Origin: an uncultured Flavobacteriales bacterium
GTDB lineage: Bacteria > Bacteroidota > Bacteroidia > Flavobacteriales_D > Crocinitomicaceae
DNA: 64,000 nucleotides
NCBI GenBank assembly: GCA_943789205.1
Contig: CALSTG010000001.1
Span: forward strand, 434,001-498,000
Reading direction: 5' to 3'
Shown here: positions 7,708 to 17,610 of the stretch, piece by piece
Position numbering within the stretch: the stretch's first letter is position 1
Layout: each line of letters opens with the position of its first letter
Notes under the pieces: model-generated
Databases searched by the model: none
What the model was told of the DNA's origin: nothing
Seen by the model: only the letters and a program-made list of their open reading frames with translations
Program-made: the position numbers and the translations under genes

Positions 7708-10700
7708 TTATCGAATAATATACATTTTACCTAAGCCTTTATGAAAGTATTGATCTGCTCCAGACTTTCGTAAGTCAATGTCTTGACCGTCAATTTTAGC
7801 TTTCACTCTATATAAATAAACACCGTTTGCTAATAAATCTCCAAATTGATCACGTCCGTCCCATGAATACGATGTAATGTTTCTACCGATCTGTATTGGA
7901 CCTATTTCACTTTCCGAAATTTCTCGTACAACACGACCACTGATGGTCATAATCTGAATTAAGAGAGCATCAGGGGTCCTGTCCCCTGTTAGTGTAAAAA
8001 CAAATTTAGTTGCGGTAGAAAATGGATTAGGATAATTCATCAACGCTGTAATACGCGATTCATGAATGACTTCAAAATCTATATTATATTCGAAATCACC
8101 AGATTCATTTCCAGATTTATCTGCACCTTGAACAAGTAAATTATACATCCCATTCTGTTCAAAAAAGGCAGGGTATAGAATCTTAAACTTATTTTGATTT
8201 TCATCTCCCGGAATCCAATTCATTATAATATTTCCTTGAGCGTCCATAAAAGGAATTCGTGTAGTCACACCCTCCGGATCTGTTATATAAACACCAAATA
8301 AAGAAGTATCAGCATCACTATTCAATATAAGGTAAGGGTTTTCATCATTCAATGAAATATTTATCTCAGAGGTGGGAGCCACTATGTCCTCATTCAGTAT
8401 ATGTACTCCATTAAAGGTAACATCTAAAATAGGATTGATGTCTTCTGCCGCTACGTAAAATGGAATTTGCAATATATTATTTAAATGTGAAAGTTCAAGC
8501 TGATCAGTGACTGTCAGAGAAAGATCAACATATGGATTTACCTCCATGCAAAAGAAATTTGAACCCACTAAATTCGTTGTCTCAAAAATCACGGTATCTG
8601 ATAAAACGTCACCTACCCGCAACGAGTCTTGTCGCTCATATGGGATATATTTTTTTTCTTGATTTTGATCAAGGATATAATAGGAAACCAACAAAGAGTC
8701 CATCGGTACGTCGCTAATATTATTGATGTTAATTGAAAAATGACCCTTCTGTCCCTCTTGAATAGTATCAGAAGGTTCCCAGTATAGTGAACCGTTTCCT
8801 GAAATTGCCGCCTCGGGAATAGGTTCATATAATACATGCCAAAAATCTACTTGTGCAGGCGTTTGATCTATTTCGTCCCGATAGGAGCTTACCAATTTTA
8901 TCTTAGGAAATTCACTTGCATCAATTAACGATTGTAAATCTAAAATTGAATCATGTAGGGTAAAAAGAGTATCAATAGACGATTGGTAATTTCCAAGTTC
9001 ATCCAAAAGCTGAATTTCTAAACGTGTTGAATCAGAAGAATTCGCATCTAGAGAGAATTGTTTCCAATGTATAGAGCTCCAATCATAAACAGGACCGATT
9101 ACAGGAGAGGATTCATAGCCCAACACCTCTGAACCTGTAATCAGCGTATCAAGATATATGTCTTCGTTATTTTGTGAAAATAGTTCAACAACAAATGTAG
9201 GATCACCTTTTCGTGTTAAAAAGATAAACGGTCTATTGGGTCTGCCAGGCACAATACTATCGGATCCCAAATTTGAGAAAGTAGTATATAATCCAGGGTC
9301 AATAGCATCCCAAAGGTCGTATCGCGTTGTCATTGGTGTGTAGATGAGGATGTAATTTCCGTCAGGAATTTCATTTTCGACAAAATTCTCAAAAGCATCA
9401 ATTTCCTCAGCATTATTCTGGTTGAATGTAAAGTATTTCATTACTCTATTTTCACACCCTCCATTGTCATTATTGTTACCGAAATCATTATTTGGATTCT
9501 GCACACTACCATTCAGATTGACATAACGCGTACCCCAAGAATCTAAGGTGTTTTTATCGATAACAGCAACATGAAATTTGGGAATGGTTGTACAAATATT
9601 GTAATCCTGTTGAATGCTATTTAAATACCAGGCATTGTCATAATGACCTGGTGATAAAGACGTGGATTTACATAGACAGGAGATATCGGCCTCTATCGGA
9701 ACAAATTCTCTAAAATCATTGGCAGTATTCAGCTTTACACCATTGAATGAATTTTTTAAGAATTGACCAACGGCATCTTGCCCCCACCCTCTTTTACCTG
9801 TAATATATTGGAATGACCTTCTCTTCCAAATCGTATCAGCTTCAATAAGAGCTACACGCCAAAAATAAACCACACTGTCTTCTAAAATGAGTGGTGCCAT
9901 GGAACCATTGGTCTTCAATTTCCATTGAGAAGGATCCACTTGAAATACTCCTCCTACCCCACTTTTGGAAACAGACCTTGCAAATGGACTCGAAAAAGAA
10001 GTAGTGGTATCAATTTCAAAGAAATACGAATTTGTAGGCGCAAGTGCATCTATAGTGGATGCTTTTAAAGAGATAGAATCTCGAGGAACAACAGCAAAGG
10101 GCTCGGGCCAGACAGGTTCAATCCCATCGACACTAAAAAGAAAATTCTTGAGTACCTGATTGTTTACAAGCTCATCAAATTGTTCCGTAATAAAATCTGG
10201 ACGATCTACCTTTACTGTGAATTGATTCACACCAATACCCTGACTCGGCTGAAACGGAAGCTTAAAGCTGAAATCTTTTTCATAGTCCAAACCAAAAATA
10301 TTGTAGACATAGTTTGAATCAATAAGTGATCCTGGAAAGTTTCGGTTTATAGTTAGATCAAAAGTATCTGTAATTGATTTACCTAGATTTCTAATTTTCA
10401 CATTTACCTCTATGGAATCTGTGGCTAAAGAAAGATCATCAGGACCAAATGAAACTCTAGAATCCGTGAGTTCAATCTCAGGGTATTCATGCCAATTCAC
10501 CCTAATCATTGGGTCACCGTGAAGCGTCATTTGCATAAAAGTAGACTCATATATTAAATTAGAGGATTCATTCATTACTGAATCAATTGTAGATTGAATG
10601 TGTTCCCCTATTGTTCCTCCATAATTCCTTCGAGAAAATTCATCATAAAAATGATTTGAATACGACTGAAGTGCTCCTGTAAAGCCATAATTCAGTGTTC

Positions 10701-12870
10701 CCAAATATGCAATCACACCTGCATTAGGCGTAAGCACAAAGCTCTCGGAATTGGAGGTGGCATTGTGAAATATATTTCCGTTGTAACAAGAATTGGCTAA
10801 CAAAATGGGGTACTTGTTTTCATTGTCCCAATTAATCGGATTGTCCAAATTGATATCAAAGCCACTTTCAGATGTAGAAAAATGTCCGAAAAAATTCATT
10901 ATTGATACGCCTTGACTAATTCTATCCTTAATGTCTTCAAGTTCACTCGGACTTATTGGATTGTCATTTTCTTTAGCAACAAGACGCACAGTCCCACCGA
11001 AATAATAATCTTCTGCCTTTGCTGCCATGGCGTTTAAATAAGCTTGAAATGACTGCTGCTCCTGGTAATTCAATCCACCTGAAAAATGCAATATATGCTT
11101 CTGCCAATCTTTTGTATTTGACGTATAGTCATCATTCTGATTTTGTTGTGCATCGTAAGCAATAATCTTAGTAAGATATGTTTGAAGTTCTGCCTCAGTT
11201 TTTACAGATATTCTTCCTGTGGGTATCAATGGTGTCCATTTATCTGTTTCTGTAAGGTTTGAAGTAATACAGGCATCACATGAAGGTTGGCCAAAAGAAG
11301 GAACTAATGAATTCTGATAAGCCAATGCATTTGTTCTCGTTCCTGGACCTATACTTGTTAATGAGGTAATATTCGCCTCCCTAATACCTTTGCCTATAAG
11401 AAAAAGACCAACTGGTTTGGCTGTGGACAAGTCATAGATGTGATGCGCGAATCTTCTAACTCCGTTAATGTGCTTTGGTATTCCTCCGCCATATTGCTGG
11501 AACAATTCAGCAACTTCTGCTTTAAGCACATTATACCCTCCTCCTTGCGGCGAGGAACGGTAAAGGTCATATGCATTCACAACTGATTCCAACTGCCGGT
11601 TGTAAACAAAAATCAGTAAACTATCAATATTCTGTAGTTCGGTGTAGTTGGTGAATAAACCATTCTCGCTCACGGGCTGAAGCGATGATATATTAATTAT
11701 AGCTCCACCACCTTCAACGACAACTTTTTGGCGGTCACTATTTAATGATTTGGGAACTAAGAATTGTTGAGTACTATTGTTAGAAACTATTGATAGCTTA
11801 TAAGGCTCTGCGCCGACAACAAACCCTATAGGTTCGACTAAACTACTATTTACAATATCAATTCGTGATTTAAGACTAGAAGTATTTAGGACCTCAAAAT
11901 CTAGTTTTTGATTATTCTCAAAATTCAGCGTTCTTGGAAATTTAAAAGACCAATAGTTGATAGATTGATAATCTGTTGCGACATTCAAATCTCCTATAAT
12001 ATTTACTTTGAAATTGGCTGAAGAGGACGAAGAAACCAAACTAGACGGAAATGAACCATTCACAAAAACACTTTTGTAACCCGTAAATACAGAATCTGTA
12101 AGCACATAATTGGTAACTCCTATTGTATGCTTGGTATGATGATTACCAGAATTTGATGAAGCCTCAGCGGCATTCGATCTACCTACAACCACAGATTCAT
12201 AATTAACTAATGGAGCATTTGTCCCTTGGTAAATATTATTAAAAACAAGTGAGTTGAAATTCCAAGTATATCCAGAACTTCCATTTCGCGGGGTACTGCC
12301 CCAACCTTCACCTGGCATGTAAAATGAGCTAGAGGCGTCAGAGGACTTTTCTCCCTCATTGTAGCTGTTAGAATAGAAACTGAATTCCTCTTCAATTACA
12401 AAGTCGGTCGGCGTGTAATTTTCGAAATCAATTGCCAGTTCTTCAATGAATCTAAGATTATCAGTAGCATTATTCCAAGTTAAAAAATATTGTATTGTAT
12501 CGTTGTAAAGACTGTACTTTGGATTACCAATCCAACTTGGATCATCGTAAAGGGTTGCATCGAGCCAACCGTCATTTTTTTCAGCATAAAATAAAATAAA
12601 ATCGCCCTCATTAATGATTGCATCCCCTCCATCGACAATATATAACGGGACTTCATTTTCTTTACCGAATAACTGAAAGTTATCAGAATTTATCGATGTC
12701 AACGGAATACCCGCAGTCAAAAGTGCATCATATCCTATTTTATGAATTCCCGACTGAACGACCGGGAACGCATAATGTTTTTGGTTGTAAGAAATCCACT
12801 CATTTCCATAAACTTGCGCCATAATTTGAGCACAACAAATGGAAAAAAAGAAAATTAAACCTACTCTCAT
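7708..12870 (-). CDS. porU: Type IX secretion system C-terminal sortase PorU
   Basis: This is a cell-surface C25 (gingipain-type) cysteine peptidase. It removes the C-terminal sorting signal of T9SS cargo and links cargo to a surface lipopolysaccharide. The 1720-residue product has a signal peptide (about 1-18), a long N-terminal region and a C25 domain with the catalytic histidine in FFGHFSTSESGF (about residue 660) and cysteine in ANSCYNG (about 693). A long beta-sandwich region follows. It ends in a FlgD-like segment (MNYPNPFSTATKF ... SWDGRDQFGDLLANGVYLYRVKAK). It is markedly longer than the roughly 1,150-1,300 residues known for PorU of Porphyromonas and Flavobacterium. It overlaps the upstream PorV-like gene by ATGA, so the two are translationally coupled. 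Confidence 0.9.
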   Translation of the reverse strand: MRVGLIFFFSICCAQIMAQVYGNEWISYNQKHYAFPVVQSGIHKIGYDALLTAGIPLTSINSDNFQLFGKENEVPLYIVDGGDAIINEGDFILFYAEKNDGWLDATLYDDPSWIGNPKYSLYNDTIQYFLTWNNATDNLRFIEELAIDFENYTPTDFVIEEEFSFYSNSYNEGEKSSDASSSFYMPGEGWGSTPRNGSSGYTWNFNSLVFNNIYQGTNAPLVNYESVVVGRSNAAEASSNSGNHHTKHTIGVTNYVLTDSVFTGYKSVFVNGSFPSSLVSSSSSANFKVNIIGDLNVATDYQSINYWSFKFPRTLNFENNQKLDFEVLNTSSLKSRIDIVNSSLVEPIGFVVGAEPYKLSIVSNNSTQQFLVPKSLNSDRQKVVVEGGGAIINISSLQPVSENGLFTNYTELQNIDSLLIFVYNRQLESVVNAYDLYRSSPQGGGYNVLKAEVAELFQQYGGGIPKHINGVRRFAHHIYDLSTAKPVGLFLIGKGIREANITSLTSIGPGTRTNALAYQNSLVPSFGQPSCDACITSNLTETDKWTPLIPTGRISVKTEAELQTYLTKIIAYDAQQNQNDDYTSNTKDWQKHILHFSGGLNYQEQQSFQAYLNAMAAKAEDYYFGGTVRLVAKENDNPISPSELEDIKDRISQGVSIMNFFGHFSTSESGFDINLDNPINWDNENKYPILLANSCYNGNIFHNATSNSESFVLTPNAGVIAYLGTLNYGFTGALQSYSNHFYDEFSRRNYGGTIGEHIQSTIDSVMNESSNLIYESTFMQMTLHGDPMIRVNWHEYPEIELTDSRVSFGPDDLSLATDSIEVNVKIRNLGKSITDTFDLTINRNFPGSLIDSNYVYNIFGLDYEKDFSFKLPFQPSQGIGVNQFTVKVDRPDFITEQFDELVNNQVLKNFLFSVDGIEPVWPEPFAVVPRDSISLKASTIDALAPTNSYFFEIDTTTSFSSPFARSVSKSGVGGVFQVDPSQWKLKTNGSMAPLILEDSVVYFWRVALIEADTIWKRRSFQYITGKRGWGQDAVGQFLKNSFNGVKLNTANDFREFVPIEADISCLCKSTSLSPGHYDNAWYLNSIQQDYNICTTIPKFHVAVIDKNTLDSWGTRYVNLNGSVQNPNNDFGNNNDNGGCENRVMKYFTFNQNNAEEIDAFENFVENEIPDGNYILIYTPMTTRYDLWDAIDPGLYTTFSNLGSDSIVPGRPNRPFIFLTRKGDPTFVVELFSQNNEDIYLDTLITGSEVLGYESSPVIGPVYDWSSIHWKQFSLDANSSDSTRLEIQLLDELGNYQSSIDTLFTLHDSILDLQSLIDASEFPKIKLVSSYRDEIDQTPAQVDFWHVLYEPIPEAAISGNGSLYWEPSDTIQEGQKGHFSININNISDVPMDSLLVSYYILDQNQEKKYIPYERQDSLRVGDVLSDTVIFETTNLVGSNFFCMEVNPYVDLSLTVTDQLELSHLNNILQIPFYVAAEDINPILDVTFNGVHILNEDIVAPTSEINISLNDENPYLILNSDADTSLFGVYITDPEGVTTRIPFMDAQGNIIMNWIPGDENQNKFKILYPAFFEQNGMYNLLVQGADKSGNESGDFEYNIDFEVIHESRITALMNYPNPFSTATKFVFTLTGDRTPDALLIQIMTISGRVVREISESEIGPIQIGRNITSYSWDGRDQFGDLLANGVYLYRVKAKIDGQDIDLRKSGADQYFHKGLGKMYIIR

Positions 12871-13964
12871 TTTTCCGCATTTTTTGGTTTGTCTAATCTC
12901 AACTTGATGGAGAATATGTGCGTGTAATAATTTGCATCACTCGCACCGAGACGTGTGAAAGCATAGTCTAAAGAAAACCCCTTAAAGCCTACACCCATTC
13001 CCAAATTGGGCTGCACCCCCCAATATTGTGACGCATCAATATTCGTAAACTGTTGAATACTAGAAATTCCACCTCGGACTTGTATGAGCTCTTTATAACC
13101 AATCTTCAAACCAAAATGAGGATCAAGCGAAAGCGGATTCATTTTTATCAAAGTATTTCGACGGCCATCCGTGGTTATATCAATATCTAGCTCTCCTCCG
13201 GCATAAATACCTTTTGAACCAATATCATACCGTGTACTCGCTGCTAAAATGAGTCTCGGTAATGTTAATTCTAAACCGTTTTCAGGAATATCATTCCCAG
13301 TCTGTAAAAAGACATTCTGGGTCGCTTCATCTAATGTAAAGACCCATGCATTGAAGGTAGAAGTTATATCTCTAGCCATCAAACCGAAAGAAAAATGTTC
13401 GCTGCGTTTGTATTTCAATCCAAAATCAAGACCAAAACCCCAGGATTTTGCAAAATCACCGACTTGTCGATAAATTACCTTTGCACTTCCACCGAGACTC
13501 ATCCCAGTAATTTTTAGATTTCTTGCATAGCTTCCATAGAAGGCATAATCTCCCGCAGAAAATGAGCTGATATTGTCATAATTTATTGCACCATTATTAT
13601 CAATAAGCTGGGTTGTATTTGGAATATCATCCACTCCAAACCTTATAAATCCTAATCCTAATGTGCTGTTTTCATCAATAGAATGAGCAACTGCTAAATA
13701 ATCATACTTGGCGATTCCAGCAAAATACTCTGAATGCATAAAAGAAACTTCCGCCCATTTCTTGACGCCTACGAGACCTGCTGGGTTCCAATAAAGTGCA
13801 TTTGCATCATTGACATCTGCAACCACGCTATTACCCATACCATAAGCTTCAGCACCAACTCCGAGATTTAAAAATTCATTCGAATATTTGGGCGCAAGGT
13901 TTTGAGAGCTGACCTTTAAAATAAAGGAAATCGCAAGCATCGAGCAAACAAGAATTTTGAACAT
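12867..13964 (-). CDS. PorV/PorQ-family outer membrane protein (PorV2-like)
   Basis: This 365-residue protein has a signal peptide (about 1-20) and a FadL-like 14-strand barrel pattern. The family N-terminus is clear: KYSNEFLNLGVGAEAYGMGN, then DANALYWNPAGL. PorV-type proteins shuttle or anchor T9SS cargo at the outer membrane, and PorV partners PorU in the attachment complex. The canonical PorV appears to be the gene at the right edge of this window, so this is probably a paralogue dedicated to PorU or to a cargo subset. It overlaps porU by 4 bases and lies first in the operon. Confidence 0.82.
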   Translation of the reverse strand: MFKILVCSMLAISFILKVSSQNLAPKYSNEFLNLGVGAEAYGMGNSVVADVNDANALYWNPAGLVGVKKWAEVSFMHSEYFAGIAKYDYLAVAHSIDENSTLGLGFIRFGVDDIPNTTQLIDNNGAINYDNISSFSAGDYAFYGSYARNLKITGMSLGGSAKVIYRQVGDFAKSWGFGLDFGLKYKRSEHFSFGLMARDITSTFNAWVFTLDEATQNVFLQTGNDIPENGLELTLPRLILAASTRYDIGSKGIYAGGELDIDITTDGRRNTLIKMNPLSLDPHFGLKIGYKELIQVRGGISSIQQFTNIDASQYWGVQPNLGMGVGFKGFSLDYAFTRLGASDANYYTHIFSIKLRLDKPKNAEK

Positions 13965-14085
13965 AGAACTAATTTAATACTTATAACAACAGATATCGTA
14001 AAAAATTGTGTTATTTGTATTACGAATATGCAGTATTCAAAGATATTCAAGAACAAATAATTTCAATCAAAAAAGGACAATTCAA

Positions 14086-14922
14086 ATGTTCAATTTAGCC
14101 AATTTGTTGACAGGTATGAACCTGGTTTGTGGAATTCTATCAATTATTCTAAGCTTTTCTGGACAACTAGACTTAGCGGTTTACGCCATCTTTCTTGGTT
14201 GCGCATTTGATTTCAGCGATGGTTTTGTAGCGCGAAGGCTTAACCTCACCAGTGAGATGGGTAAGCAATTAGATTCATTGTCAGACCTCGTAACCTTTGG
14301 TGTTGCACCAGGTGTTTTGACCTTTCTTATGATCATCATTGGCGTAGATCCAAAAAATCTTATTGAAGGTGCATCAAACAATACACTTTTCTATGACTAT
14401 TACGTTGTTCAGGAATTCTTTACTTGGGTTAACGGCACCTTTTATGGAATCCCTAATAAATTTGAAGCTAGTATTAGATGGCTGCCATTTGTTGCATTCA
14501 CAATTCCATTTTTTGCATTATTCCGGTTGGCAAAGTTTAATCTTGACGAATCACAATCGGTAAACTTCATCGGCTTTCCTACCCCCCTAGTAGCCATATT
14601 GCTGTGCTTTTTTCCATTATATTTTTTTTTAAATATTGAAATGTGGAGTTCCCAAAATCAAATTATATATTGGATTTTTGATTGTTATGCTTTAGCCGGA
14701 ATAGCGCTTCTTTTTTCAATTCTAATGATTAGCCGAATCCCATTGATGTCATTGAAGTTTCAAAAATCAAAAACCAAAGAGAATCAATTGAAATTTATTC
14801 TAATTCTAATTTCGGTCATAAGTATTCCTTTTTTAAAGGTGTTGTCTATTCCATTTATTTTAACTTTGTACTTCATAATTTCAATTTATCATTCAATCAA
14901 AATAAACAACAATGAAATTTAA
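14086..14922 (+). CDS. pssA: CDP-diacylglycerol--serine O-phosphatidyltransferase
   Basis: This 278-residue integral membrane enzyme makes phosphatidylserine, the precursor of phosphatidylethanolamine, from CDP-diacylglycerol and serine. The CDP-alcohol phosphotransferase motif is complete: DFSDGFVARRL followed by GKQLDSLSD. About eight hydrophobic segments are visible, including a strongly hydrophobic C-terminus. I chose the ATG at 14086 (MFNLANLLTGMN). The frame is open for 26 more codons upstream, but that stretch is not hydrophobic or family-like, and an AAAAGGA stretch precedes this ATG. The 3' end overlaps purS by 11 bases, so the two are probably co-translated. Confidence 0.9.
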   Translation: MFNLANLLTGMNLVCGILSIILSFSGQLDLAVYAIFLGCAFDFSDGFVARRLNLTSEMGKQLDSLSDLVTFGVAPGVLTFLMIIIGVDPKNLIEGASNNTLFYDYYVVQEFFTWVNGTFYGIPNKFEASIRWLPFVAFTIPFFALFRLAKFNLDESQSVNFIGFPTPLVAILLCFFPLYFFLNIEMWSSQNQIIYWIFDCYALAGIALLFSILMISRIPLMSLKFQKSKTKENQLKFILILISVISIPFLKVLSIPFILTLYFIISIYHSIKINNNEI

Positions 14923-15163
14923 AGCTGAAATAGACGTCATGCCATTAGATGCGCTTCTCGACCCTCAAGGAAAAGCCGTAAGTAGTTCCATGGCCAATGT
15001 TGGTCTCCCGGAGATTGACGGGGTAAGAATCGGCCGACATATTAGACTTTTTGTTGAAGCTGATTCACAAGAAATTGCAACGCAGAAAGTGGATGAGGCA
15101 TGTAAAAAAATGCTTTCCAATCAAATTATGGAAAGCTATACTTTTAGCCTAGCTCAAATGTAA
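14912..15163 (+). CDS. purS: Phosphoribosylformylglycinamidine synthase subunit PurS
   Basis: This 83-residue protein matches PurS, the small bridging subunit of the FGAM synthase complex (PurL-PurQ-PurS) in purine synthesis. Family features are EIDVMPLDALLDPQGKAV near the start, VRIGRHIRLFVEA in the middle and ACKKMLSNQIMESYTF at the end. No purL or purQ is nearby. Its start lies inside the 3' end of pssA and it is followed one base later by an aldehyde dehydrogenase gene, so it sits in a mixed-function operon. Confidence 0.88.
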   Translation: MKFKAEIDVMPLDALLDPQGKAVSSSMANVGLPEIDGVRIGRHIRLFVEADSQEIATQKVDEACKKMLSNQIMESYTFSLAQM

Positions 15164-15164
15164 A

Positions 15165-16616
15165 ATGTCCAGACGGACTTTTCAGACATTTAACCCAAAA
15201 AAAAATCACTTTAATTCTGAGGTGTACACTTGTCATTCCGAAAAGGATGCAAATTTATTGTTGATTAAATCTGAAAAAGCTTTCAGCTTGCTACAGAAAA
15301 AATCAAATGATGACATTCATTGTTTATTAGTTGCTATTGTCGACAAACTAGAAAGCAAGAAAATAGCGTTAAGAAATATTTATATTGAAGAAACAGGTCT
15401 TTCAATAGATAGGTTTGATTCCGAATTTCAGCGCACAATTAACCAAACATTATTGTTTGCTGAGTATATCATATCTGACTCATATATTCTGAAACAAGAA
15501 TGTAAAAATGAAACGCAAAATAAATTATTAATCAAAAAGAAGGTTGGTATAGGACCGGTTTTAATTATTGGCGCAAGTAATTTCCCCTTAGCATACTCAA
15601 CAATAGGTGGTGACAGCATTGCAGCCCTTGCAGGTAAAAACCCAATAATTGTGAAAGCGCATCCCTACCATACAGGTACAAGCCTTTTGGTGTCTAAAAT
15701 AATTATTCAGGTGCTGGATGAATTGAAATTTCCAGAGGGAAGCTTTACGCATTTAATTAATGATAATTATGAATTTGGACAGTTTCTAGCTACACATAAA
15801 ACAATTAAAGCTATTGGTTTCACAGGTAGCTTTCAGGGTGGACAAGCTTTTATGAAATATGGAATTGACAGGGCACAACCCATTCCGGTTTTCAGTGAGA
15901 TGGGAAGCGTAAATCCAGTAGTGATTCTTGAATCTTTCTTTAAAGAAATGAATCATGATCTTCCGAAACAAATTGCTTACGCGATATGTAACGACTCAGG
16001 TCAGTTTTGTACAAAACCTGGACTATTATTCATTCCTAAAGTAAAAGGTTTTAAAACCCTTGTAACTCAAATCAAAGATGAAATTTTATCATTTGAGAAT
16101 CAGCCGATGCTTCACCCGGAGATTCAAAGAAATTTTGAAAAAAAAATAGAAAATCTAAAACAGGTCTTTACAAATTCAGAATTGACCATTGAAAAGCACC
16201 ATAAAACCAAACAAAGTTATTATCCAAGAAAATCAATGCTAACAACAGAGATTACTGCACTAAAAAATCAATCTGTATTACATGAGGAAGTATTTGGACC
16301 ACATCTTACTGTTCTACTTTATGAGGATGAGCAAGAATTAGAAACACAACTCAAAACCTTAAAAGGACAGTTGACATTCTCAATTTACACTGCTTCAGTT
16401 CAAAATGAAACTATAATAGATTCATTAACGGAAATAGGATCGAAAATGGCAGGAAGAATTATATTTAACGGTTTGCCCACAGGAGTCGAGGTCTGCTGCT
16501 CTATGCAACACGGGGGGCCATATCCCTCAAGTTCTGACTCCCGATTTACAGCTGTTGGACCGCACAGTATTGAAAGATTTCAAAGAAGCGTAACTTTTCA
16601 AAATAATCGCATTTGA
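15165..16616 (+). CDS. Aldehyde dehydrogenase (ketoglutarate-semialdehyde dehydrogenase-like)
   Basis: This 483-residue NAD(P)+-dependent aldehyde dehydrogenase has the cofactor-binding segment GASNFPLAYSTIGGDS and the motif KAHPYHTGTS. It also has the nucleotide fold GFTGSFQGG, the catalytic glutamate region PVFSEMGSVNPV and the catalytic cysteine in DSGQFCTKPG. The combination KAHP and GQFCTKPG is typical of the group that includes alpha-ketoglutaric semialdehyde and 2,5-dioxovalerate dehydrogenases. The exact substrate is uncertain because no sugar-acid or hydroxyproline pathway genes are adjacent. It probably belongs to the pssA-purS transcript. Confidence 0.82.
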   Translation: MSRRTFQTFNPKKNHFNSEVYTCHSEKDANLLLIKSEKAFSLLQKKSNDDIHCLLVAIVDKLESKKIALRNIYIEETGLSIDRFDSEFQRTINQTLLFAEYIISDSYILKQECKNETQNKLLIKKKVGIGPVLIIGASNFPLAYSTIGGDSIAALAGKNPIIVKAHPYHTGTSLLVSKIIIQVLDELKFPEGSFTHLINDNYEFGQFLATHKTIKAIGFTGSFQGGQAFMKYGIDRAQPIPVFSEMGSVNPVVILESFFKEMNHDLPKQIAYAICNDSGQFCTKPGLLFIPKVKGFKTLVTQIKDEILSFENQPMLHPEIQRNFEKKIENLKQVFTNSELTIEKHHKTKQSYYPRKSMLTTEITALKNQSVLHEEVFGPHLTVLLYEDEQELETQLKTLKGQLTFSIYTASVQNETIIDSLTEIGSKMAGRIIFNGLPTGVEVCCSMQHGGPYPSSSDSRFTAVGPHSIERFQRSVTFQNNRI

Positions 16617-16648
16617 TAAAAACATTACTTTTATAAAAAAAAGATTTC

Positions 16649-17608
16649 ATGGAAGAAAATGAACATCAAAATAATTACAAAAATATCTATCTAGGGGCTA
16701 TCATATTGCTCATCTTAGGACTTGGAACAATGACTTTTCTGTGGTCATCCATGCGAAATACAGCTAAAGAATGTGCGCATGTTACCTTAAAATACCAAGA
16801 TACATTACAGGGCATGAATACGATGCTTAAAGGATATGTTGGTGATATGTCAACGGACCTGAAGTCCGATTTTAAGAAAATGCTCGGTACGTATGATAAA
16901 CTTATTGAGAAAGATGCGTCAAAAGCGGATAGCTTAAATGCTCAAAAAATAAAAATACAAGAGCAAATAGAAAAAATTGAAAAACTTCAAAGAAGTAAGA
17001 ATTTTTCAGCTGCTCAAGTCATGAAACTAAAAGAAGAAAATGAAAGCCTTCGGGGTATTATGAGAAGCTATGTCGTTCAGATTGATTCATTGAACACTTT
17101 AAATCTCCAGCTCGAGCTAAACCTATCCGAAACCACAAGCAACTTAACAAGAACAACTGAAGAAAGAGACCAATATAAAAAAGAGGTTGCTGAAAAAACA
17201 GAACAAGTTAAGATTGGCTCTATGTTAAGTGCATATAATTTCAAGTCAGGAGCCCTAAAGTCAGCTCTTAAAGCAAAACCAACTTCAAGAGCTAGGCAAG
17301 CAGCTCAACTTCAATCGACATTTACAATTTCTGAAAACCCTATTGCTTCAGCAGGTAATAAGACTATTTATATGCAAATAACAGGTCCAAATGGTAAGGT
17401 TTATCAAAGAATGTCAAGCTTCATACTGGAAACTGAGATCGGTTCAATCTCGTACACTGAAAAGAAGGAGGTCGATTATCAAAATAAAGCGATAGATGTA
17501 TCTATTTATTATGACATTCGTAATGAATCACTAACTAAAGGAAATTATAAAGTATCCATATATTGCGATCAGAATCTCATTGGTTCAGATAGCTTTACAT
17601 TAAAATAA
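16649..17608 (+). CDS. Coiled-coil protein with one N-terminal membrane segment, unknown function
   Basis: I do not recognise a named family. The 319-residue product has a short charged N-terminus and one membrane span (about 12-31, YLGAIILLILGLGTMTFLW). A long alpha-helical, coiled-coil-like region rich in Lys, Glu, Leu and Gln follows (about 65-190). The C-terminal part (about 225-319) looks like a small beta domain, with FTISENPIASAGNKTIYMQI and a repeated-strand pattern to the end. The likely topology is a membrane anchor with the bulk outside the cytoplasm. It sits between an aldehyde dehydrogenase and an enoyl-CoA hydratase in one direction, with a 2-base gap to the latter. Confidence 0.72.
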   Translation: MEENEHQNNYKNIYLGAIILLILGLGTMTFLWSSMRNTAKECAHVTLKYQDTLQGMNTMLKGYVGDMSTDLKSDFKKMLGTYDKLIEKDASKADSLNAQKIKIQEQIEKIEKLQRSKNFSAAQVMKLKEENESLRGIMRSYVVQIDSLNTLNLQLELNLSETTSNLTRTTEERDQYKKEVAEKTEQVKIGSMLSAYNFKSGALKSALKAKPTSRARQAAQLQSTFTISENPIASAGNKTIYMQITGPNGKVYQRMSSFILETEIGSISYTEKKEVDYQNKAIDVSIYYDIRNESLTKGNYKVSIYCDQNLIGSDSFTLK

Positions 17609-17610
17609 TC

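Noticed and set aside
8532..12824. Several short plus- and minus-strand frames within porU
   Set aside because: All are short shadows of a continuous, motif-bearing 1720-codon gene.
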